Shown in pieces: positions 7,750 through 13,717 of a DNA stretch of 13,717 nt. The notes under the pieces are model-generated. The model was not told the DNA's origin. It saw nothing but the letters and a program-made list of their open reading frames with translations, and did not search any database. The position numbers and the translations under genes were made by a program. The stretch is from Glomus cerebriforme. Lineage: Eukaryota; Glomeromycota; Glomeromycetes; Glomerales; Glomeraceae. The first letter of the stretch is position 1, and each line of letters starts with the position of its first letter. Where the stretch lies: the NCBI GenBank assembly GCA_003550305.1, contig QKYT01000266.1, positions 13,540-27,256 on the forward strand, given 5' to 3'.

Positions 7750-8709
7750 TAAACATAATTTCAGAAGGTAAAAATTAGTCTATTAAAGTCTTTTTTTTTT
7801 TGAGAAAATAATTTTTTTGTAAAAAAATTGTTGCGGCTCAGCCGTCGATATAGATCCGCGTAACCTGCAGATGTGCGTACAAACTATTTTCGGTAACGTG
7901 ACTTTTTGGCCCGCACTATGGAATTTAGCCAACATTAAAAAATTAAGGGTGTGACAAATATGATTTTACAAACCGAACAAATTTTTACAAATAGTAAAAA
8001 TGAGAACAGAAAGGATTTAATGTGAAGTAATAAATAAATGCAGGTTATGTTACCGAAAATTTTTTGGTAGTCTTTTGGGTAATATATTAAAATAAAAAAT
8101 ATTAACTTATTTTAGAAGGATTTATTATAATTATCTTGGCATTTTTGAAATTTGTGATGGGTTAGCTAACAGATTGTGATACATAAAAATTATAAAAAAA
8201 GAAAATACTTTTTAATATACAGTACATTAATATATAGCTTTTATATAGATATAATTTTCATTATTTTGCAAATTAATTTACTTAGAATGTAAAAGGTAGA
8301 TTTAAATATTATTATTGATTTAATAAAAGCTTTATTTTATTTAATATTTATTTATTCTGTAAATAATTCTGCAAATTTGTTGCTAATAATAATTTGCAAA
8401 TAGAATAATTTATGTAAAAATATTTGCAAAAAAAAAAAAATTTAATAGTATTATAAAATTATGAAATAACTGTATTACTATAAATTTAATAGAGTATTTC
8501 AAAGTTTATATGAGGTGTTCAAACATGTATCACATGAAAATGATTTATAATATTTTTTTTTATAAATAGTAATTATTGATATGTATATATAACATGTGAT
8601 TTTATTATTTATTGTACCTAAATAAAGTATTATTTTTGTTACGATTGTTCATTTTGATTGTTCCATTTTTATTATTCTAAACGTGGCTATATCAATAAGT
8701 ATATCATCA
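7750..8709. other. AT-rich spacer with a small CpG-rich patch and foldback sequence
   Basis: No gene is seen. Positions 7829-7920 are rich in CpG (GCGG, GCCGTCG, CCGCG, CGGTAACG) compared with their surroundings. Two short motifs of this patch, TAACCTGCA (7861-7869) and ATTTTCGGTAAC (7886-7897), reappear as exact reverse complements at 8039-8047 and 8049-8060. Further on, 8360-8377 and 8391-8412 form an imperfect inverted repeat around TTGCAAAT-like words, which recur near 8266 and 8421. These may be remnants of small non-autonomous elements. Confidence 0.45.
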
Positions 8710-8710
8710 A

Positions 8711-8793
8711 TTTTTTTTTCCTTTTTACTCTTCCCTTTTCTTCCTCTTTGCTCTTCCCTTTTCTTCCTCTTTGTTCTTCTCTTTTTTTTTTAG
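8711..8793 (+). repeat. pyrimidine-rich 23-bp tandem repeat ending in TAG before the MULE start codon
   Basis: A 23-bp unit starting CTCTTCCCTTTTC is repeated exactly at 8728-8750 and 8751-8773, with a degraded third copy to 8790. The whole tract of about 80 nt is nearly all C and T on the plus strand and ends TTTTTTTTTTAG, 3 nt before the ATG at 8797. It looks like the polypyrimidine tract and 3' splice site of a leader intron, or a promoter initiator tract; the sequence does not decide which. Confidence 0.7.
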
Positions 8794-8847
8794 AAAATGT
8801 CCACTGATAATCTTTTTTTCAATAATAACAACTACCAAAATATTACT

Positions 8848-8982
8848 AATATTGATAAATACAAAAACTTTTCTAATGTTGATAAACATAAAAATCTTCC
8901 TGATGATAATAAATGTGAAAACCTTCCTGATGTTGACAAATACAAAAATCTTCCTGATGATGATAAATGTGAAAATCTTCCT
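8848..8982 (+). repeat. five 27-bp coding repeats in the MULE N-terminus
   Basis: Five consecutive 9-codon units read NIDKYKNFS, NVDKHKNLP, DDNKCENLP, DVDKYKNLP and DDDKCENLP, followed by a partial DDDLSVDNN. The DKYKN and DKCEN versions alternate in the last units, suggesting duplication of a two-unit block. The repeat is highly charged and probably disordered. Confidence 0.85.
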
Positions 8983-9033
8983 GATGATGACCTTTCTGTT
9001 GATAACAACCACGAAATTTTACCTTTTAATAAT

Positions 9034-9111
9034 GTAATAATACTTCTTCTTGTATCCTATTTTCGTCATCTAATCACTTTAACCAAATGATTATTTTATA
9101 TTTCTTAAAAG
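9034..9111 (+). other. intron 1 of the MULE relic
   Basis: This phase-0 intron of 78 nt runs from AATAAT|GTAATA to TTAAAAG|GAT. It joins the repeat-containing N-terminus to DYEQNLLIFDNVLYDDDEE in the frame of the FAR1 region. Confidence 0.7.
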
Positions 9112-11590
9112 GATTATGAACAAAATTTGTTAATATTTGATAATGTATTATATGATGATGATGAAGAATCAGACAATCCATCAGATTTATTGAAATTAAG
9201 CTCTAAACCAACCTTTACTAGCTGAGATGAATTCAAGAGTTGGATTGATAGGTTTGCATTAAAAAAAGGATTTAATTATAAAATTAAAACAAGTGAGAAA
9301 GTTGAAGGTGTAGTGTAAAGAGTTGCTTACAAATGTACCAAATCAGGTTCATATAATTTACAAATAACTTCTAATCCAACTAAAAAATATAATGCTAGTT
9401 CTTTAAGAACATCATGCCCTTGAAAACTAAATGTTACATATCCAAAAATAAGTTGCATCATAAGAATCAATTCTTTTAATAACAACTATAATCATCCACT
9501 TACTTCAATGATTCATGAAATGATGCCTCAGTTTTGTAAATTAACATCTGAGATGTTAGCAGATATTGAAAAGTATGTAATTAAAGGTTGAATGGACTCA
9601 GCATCTATTTATCCTTTACTTATACATGATTACCCAGGACAACCTATATATAAAAAGGACTTGTATATCGCAGTTTACCAATTTTGTCAAAAAAACAATT
9701 TAGAAGATGTGAATATTGCCCAGATACTCCAGCTATTAATGAATTGGAAGAATTCTGATCCACTTTGGATTGTAAACCTTTAGTTGGAATCTGTTTTAAG
9801 AAAACTAAATTCTCTTTTATAGATATCTCCCGTATAAAGAGAATTATATACCAAATACAACAATGTTATAATCATTGATACTACCTACAACACTAATAGG
9901 TTTCAATTGATGCTCTGTGTTATTGCTATAATTAATAATAATTATAAGACCAGAATCGTGACATATGTAATAATTGAAGATAAAACATTTGATACCTACA
10001 GATGGATATTTGATATGATACTTAGCGAAACAGGTATTTCTCCTGGAAATATCTTTACAGATTGATTCAGATCTATTGATGATTAGATCAATAAAGGAAA
10101 TTTTTTCTAATACTCAACATTTGTTGTGTATTTTTCATATTGATTTAAATCTTCAGAAAAAACTCAAAGGAAAATTAGGCAGTAAATTTGAGAAATTTCG
10201 TTATAATTTCTATACATGTAGAAATTCTCTTTGTGAAGATTTATTTGAAATTTGATGAAATTAATTGATCGATCAATATCCAGCTGCAGCAAAGTATTTA
10301 TCTGATATACTCTATGTTAATAAGGAATCATGGGTAATATCTTAGATATATAAAAGATTTACTATTAGAGCATAAAGTACATAGAGAATTGAGTCAATCA
10401 ACAAACATATATATGATAAAGTTGATCAATTCACTTCATTATGTGACCTACTACTTAATATTAAAGATCACATTAGAAACAAAGAACATCTTAAAAATTT
10501 TAAAATTGAACAAAATGCTATATTCACAATTGGTATGCTAATGTTAAATACAAAATTCTTTGGCTCTGTAGATGATACCATGAAAAATTTTTTAATACCT
10601 ATAATGTTTGGAAAATAAAGATCATAAATGAACCAATCTGTATATTATGATATCAATTGGATTACAGAATGGCAAAACTTGATAAATGTAAGTTGGAAGT
10701 TTAGTTTTAATTAGTATTAGCTTAAATTAAGAATTCATATTTCTATTACTTATAGGTGAAGACTGATCATGAAAAAATGAATGGTGGAATTAGAGAACAG
10801 AAAGGAAATATGTGATAAATTCTTTTCTGATCATTAGTCAAAACTATACCACCAGAAGCAATTCTAGAAGTATAGAACGTCTGAGTAACTAGAACTCAAG
10901 GAATAGGTCATTATGTGATTCTTCTCAATGAAAGTACATAAAGCCTCTTTTTAATTAATAAAGAATTAGTATGTCACTATTTTTTTTCAGATTAGTACTT
11001 ACTCTTGATATGCCATATTTCATATAAGTATAATCCCAAACTAATGGTACTTGAATTCTGATACTATTAATATAAACAGCCTTTTGTAGTAATGTTCTTC
11101 CATTTCAATTTTAGTACAATACTATCAGATGATAGTATAGAATTTGATAATAGCATTAATTTTTACCATTTTTTTTACATTTCAAGTTGATTCATCTAGT
11201 CCTTAATCAAATGTAAATTCAACTAAAACTATATATGCAGAATTATTTGGGTTATCAAAGAAAGCTATTGATTATGCTCTTAAGTTTAACATGCAATGTG
11301 AGTTGCCGAGTTATCAAACATGCTTAAGAGTTTTATATATGACGTTTAGAATAAGATAGAAACAGAACCATCTAATATTATTAATAATCTAACTGTTACT
11401 ATACACAAAGGACAACTACCAAAAAGGTTTAAATCAAATGTTAAAGTAGGTTTATCTAAGAGATCAAAACGAGTGTTAAAAGATAGTACACAGGTTAATG
11501 TAACAAATAACAATAATTTAGATTAGACAAAAGGGGTGAAGATATGAAAATTGTAAGCAGTATAAGCATTACTCAAAAACATATTAAAAT

Positions 11591-12018
11591 GCTAGTATTT
11601 AATTGTTTGTTTAATATTTAATTGTTCTATTTTTTTTATATTTATAGCATGTATGTATATGTGCGTTTTTATACATTTTTATGTTACATTTAATTTACAA
11701 ATAAAAAAATTTTCAGTTTAAGTCACATAATTTTATTAAATACTAATGTCATGTGATCTGAATTCAAACATTTCGTGTACAAATAAAAATCGCCTATAAA
11801 ATAAATTCTATTATTTATACTTTATATAAACCTTATTTAATTTTAAAATTTTATAATTTTATTATAAAAAGAATAAATGTATAGTCAAAGATACAATAAA
11901 TCATCAAGTATTATATGAATGTTTCAAATTGAAATTTTTAAAAAATTACGTAAAAATCATGATTCTAATTTTGATTGGTTAAAAATCAAATAACACAATC
12001 ACCATATCAGGAACTATC
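11591..12018. other. AT-rich junction between the MULE and DDE relics
   Basis: No gene is seen. It contains the left inverted-repeat arm of the DDE element (11662-11682) and the probable 3' untranslated part of the DDE gene on the minus strand. An inverted repeat TTTGAT/ATCAAA lies near 11970-11990. Confidence 0.5.
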
Positions 12019-13487
12019 TTACTTTATTAATTTATCTATATTTTCAAAAATAAAATCTGGAACAGTTCAATGTGATTTATATTTTTTTAATACATAATTA
12101 GCTTGCATACTTGTTAAACCTTTTCATAAATTTTGCCAATTTTAATGTATACTTTCGAATATAGCTTAACAGAACTGAATCTAATGCTTTTGGAACTGTT
12201 TTCTGCAAGCCTTTCCAAGTGTAATTACAGTGCTGCTAAGTATACCATTTCACTGCTCCCCAATACATTTCAATATAGTTGAGTTTATAATAGAACTTCA
12301 GATAAAATATAACTTTATGTCCGAGTTCTTTAATTATTTCCTGCAAAACTGATTTTTAATTGAGAAAATCCTTTTGAGTAGCTAAAATATAATATATACA
12401 ATATCTTGGATTTTTCAATGATATTTTTTTATTACCACAAAACCCTTTTAATCCCGATCTCCATAAATCACGTTCTTGTAAAATTATTTTTATTTCTTTT
12501 GGTTTTCCATGAAGTTTTTCATCTGGACAATTATCAGAAAATACCATTCTTTGAACTTGTCTATTAAAAATGATATCACGTATAATTGGTTATTTCCTAC
12601 TAGAATTGAAATTCATGTTTACTGCATTAAGAGTATCATCAGCTAATTTTGCATAGCTGGAGAAATTGTCAAATGCAAATACTGCAATCATTCCTGGATG
12701 TGTTTTCTCAAAAATTAGAATTGCTTTAGTTTTAATCTATACTGTATTGATTAAAATAAAAATTCTTTAATTAATTTAAATTTAATTATTTTATCATATA
12801 TATTAATATACCTGTTCAATTAATTGATCTATATTACCATCCATCAAAATTTTTTTCTGGATTAATTATAATATGTACTTCATATGAAATTGAATTATTT
12901 GTATCATCTTCACTTAATTTTAATCTTCTAATAGTTTCTGTTAAAAAATCACTGACATGGATTGATCATCTTTCTTCTTTTTTGCATAATAGCTGCTTAT
13001 TTTTGGGTCTCTATTCAGATTTTTATCTATCATTTGATTAAAAGTTTTAATTTAGGATTAACTTGAGTTTCACATTTCTTACTAATAAATTTCAGCATTA
13101 AACTTTGATATCTATAAATAAAATTAAAAATTAATTAAAAGCTTATTTTTTTATTTTTATTAATAAAAAAATATATTACCCTTGCATGGTTTTAAGAAAT
13201 TCTTTTTGATAAGCAATAACATTTTCTCTTTTATAATCATTAACATATATACCCTTTATATAACAGTTAAATGTAAATCCCATTTTTTTTAACCATCGAG
13301 TTGCAGTCTTTTTGCTAAAGTAAAATAATGAGATATAATTATTATAAGTATATGGTATGAGTAACTTAAATTATACCTGATTGTTGTTTTATTTTCTATA
13401 CTGATAGAAGACAGGATTTCTTTACTAATAAAATTGCAAAAACTATTAACAGTAACATTAGGAAGTTTTAAACAGGCGTATAAAGTG
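12019..13487 (-). pseudogene. decayed Tc1-like (DDE superfamily) transposase
   Basis: On the minus strand an N-terminal fragment (LKLPNVTVNSFCNFISKEIL) is joined by a 62-nt intron (13376-13315) to KKTATRWLKKMGFTF, the helix-turn-helix end, in exon 13314-13180. A broken middle part follows with IHVSDFLTETIRRLKLSEDD (about 12970-12905). The last part holds AVFAFDNFSSYAK (second catalytic Asp, codon 12670-12668), the family-typical LWRSGLKGFCGNKK inside an open frame at 12547-12356, and NYIEMYWGAVK (catalytic Glu, codon 12271-12269). It ends DKLIK with TAA at 12021-12019. In-frame stops lie at 12592-12590, 12358-12356, 12238-12236 and 12069-12067, besides frameshifts. It resembles DDE endonuclease proteins common in fungal genomes. 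It is certainly inactive. Confidence 0.85.
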
Positions 13488-13512
13488 TAAACATACATCA
13501 TGTGTTGCTCAA

Positions 13513-13590
13513 CACCAAAAAAATGTTGTGCAATGAACCTATTGTCAACCAACGTGATTAAAAATGCATTGCACAATACTTTTTTAGGTG
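13513..13590. repeat. imperfect 23-24 bp inverted repeat (foldback)
   Basis: The arm 13513-13535 (CACCAAAAAAATGTTG...) pairs with 13567-13590 (...TACTTTTTTAGGTG), including an exact 10-bp core TTGTGCAATG / CATTGCACAA, around a 31-nt spacer. It lies just upstream of the DDE coding remnant, in the element's presumed 5' region. Confidence 0.65.
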
Positions 13591-13648
13591 TATAACAACA
13601 TATAGTAAAACAACAGCAGTTTAAAAATGCGTATAATAACATTAGGTT

Positions 13649-13711
13649 AGTTGAAAAACGCGTATTATTAGTTGAAAAACACATATAAAAATGTTGAAAA
13701 ACGCATATAAC
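13649..13711. repeat. three 21-bp tandem repeats at the DDE element's right side
   Basis: Three units of exactly 21 bp lie at 13649-13669, 13670-13690 and 13691-13711, each with the core GTTGAAAAAC followed by (G/A)C(G/A)TAT. A more degraded unit (AAAAATGCGTATAATAAC) precedes them. Such subterminal repeats often serve as transposase binding sites, but a minisatellite is equally possible. Confidence 0.75.
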
Positions 13712-13717
13712 AATACA

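Larger units (their letters stand above)
8797..11590 (+). pseudogene. decayed FAR1/MULE (Mutator-like) transposase
   Basis: The relic reads exon 8797-9033, intron 9034-9111 and exon from 9112, with a further intron at 10688-10755 (GTAAGT to TTATAG). In order it shows a Lys/Asp-rich N-terminus with 9-residue repeats, a FAR1-type zinc-binding region (about 9226-9500: DEFKSWIDRFALKKGFNYKI, AYKCTKSGSYNL), the MULE catalytic region (about 9840-10250: VIIIDTTYNTNRF with the first Asp, IFTD with the second, HLLCIFHIDLNL), a helical stretch, a degraded SWIM-like end (ELVCHYFF, near 10970) and a basic tail to about 11535, perhaps with a ruined zinc knuckle near 11552-11584. There are 21 in-frame stops between 9223 and 10941 and a GATT duplication frameshift at 10060-10067, so no transposase can be made. 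Terminal inverted repeats were not found. Confidence 0.88.
11662..13705 (-). mobile_element. degenerate DDE DNA transposon with imperfect terminal inverted repeats
   Basis: TGCGTTTTTATACATTTTTAT at 11662-11682 is the reverse complement of 13685-13705 except for two bases (19 of 21 match). The pair brackets a decayed DDE transposase on the minus strand. The right arm belongs to 21-bp tandem repeats that run to the window edge, so the true right end, and any target-site duplication, may lie outside. The boundaries are therefore provisional. Confidence 0.5.

Noticed and set aside
8725..9037. Other frames through the MULE N-terminal repeats (minus 8725-9012, plus 8771-9037)
   Set aside because: The 27-bp repeats keep all frames open. 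Only the frame from 8797 joins through an intron to the FAR1 region.
9223..9423. TGA at conserved Trp positions of the MULE as a sign of a variant genetic code (UGA = Trp)
   Set aside because: TAA and TAG also interrupt the same frame, some TGA fall at Arg positions, and RMI1 and the CxxC gene encode Trp with TGG and end at TGA and TAA. Ordinary pseudogene decay explains it.
8529..11757. ATCACATGA (8529-8537) and TCATGTGAT (11749-11757) as MULE terminal inverted repeats
   Set aside because: The match is only 9 bp, extends no further, and the right copy lies inside the DDE element's left arm. MULEs normally have longer terminal repeats.
13289..13684. 131-codon open frame on the minus strand as an independent gene
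   Set aside because: Its second half is the N-terminal exon of the DDE transposase read through its intron; the first half is Cys/Phe-rich translation of the foldback and 21-bp repeats.
1..13717. CRISPR arrays, bacterial operons, ribosome binding sites or phage genes
   Set aside because: Introns, a nuclear-type tRNA with Pol III signals and eukaryotic transposons show this is eukaryotic DNA. No regularly spaced CRISPR-like repeats are present; the 21- and 27-bp repeats are directly tandem, without spacers.

Overview
The window looks like an AT-rich fungal nuclear contig. The best fit is an arbuscular mycorrhizal fungus (Glomeromycotina, Rhizophagus-like). Supporting signs are spliced protein genes with short introns (61-99 nt, mostly GTAAGT-like donors and TAG/CAG acceptors), an intronless nuclear tRNA with internal Pol III boxes, and decayed DNA transposons of two types I associate with these genomes: a FAR1/MULE element and a Tc1-like DDE element. 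The taxon is inferred; no marker gene was searched.

Layout. 1-1770: gene-free, very AT-rich DNA, opening with a C-free purine-rich tract and holding a poly(A)-tailed retroposed insert with a target-site duplication (about 1153-1335) and a second poly(A)-tailed segment (ending 1681). 1773-1845: tRNA-Arg(ACG). 2043-2066: three MluI-box-like sites ahead of 2148-4550, a four-exon gene for RMI1, the OB-fold partner of DNA topoisomerase III in the RecQ-Top3-Rmi1 dissolvasome. About 4900-5836 (minus): frameshifted relic of an unrecognised protein gene. 5965-7489 (minus): a five-exon gene for a 413-residue protein with four CxxC modules; its frame continues upstream to about 7749 but is broken there by a 4-bp duplication and a nonsense codon. 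7750-8796: AT-rich spacer with a small CpG-rich patch, then a pyrimidine-rich tandem repeat. 8797-11590: decayed FAR1/MULE transposase with 21 in-frame stops and a 4-bp duplication frameshift. About 11662 to the right edge: decayed DDE transposon on the minus strand with an imperfect inverted-repeat pair and 21-bp tandem repeats at its 5' side.

How they relate. RMI1 and the CxxC gene converge and look functionally unlinked. RMI1 is the only gene I can name with confidence; its promoter boxes would suit G1/S control as for replication and repair genes. The CxxC-repeat gene is the most novel protein here. The rest is a transposon graveyard whose stop codons mostly look like C-to-T / G-to-A changes.
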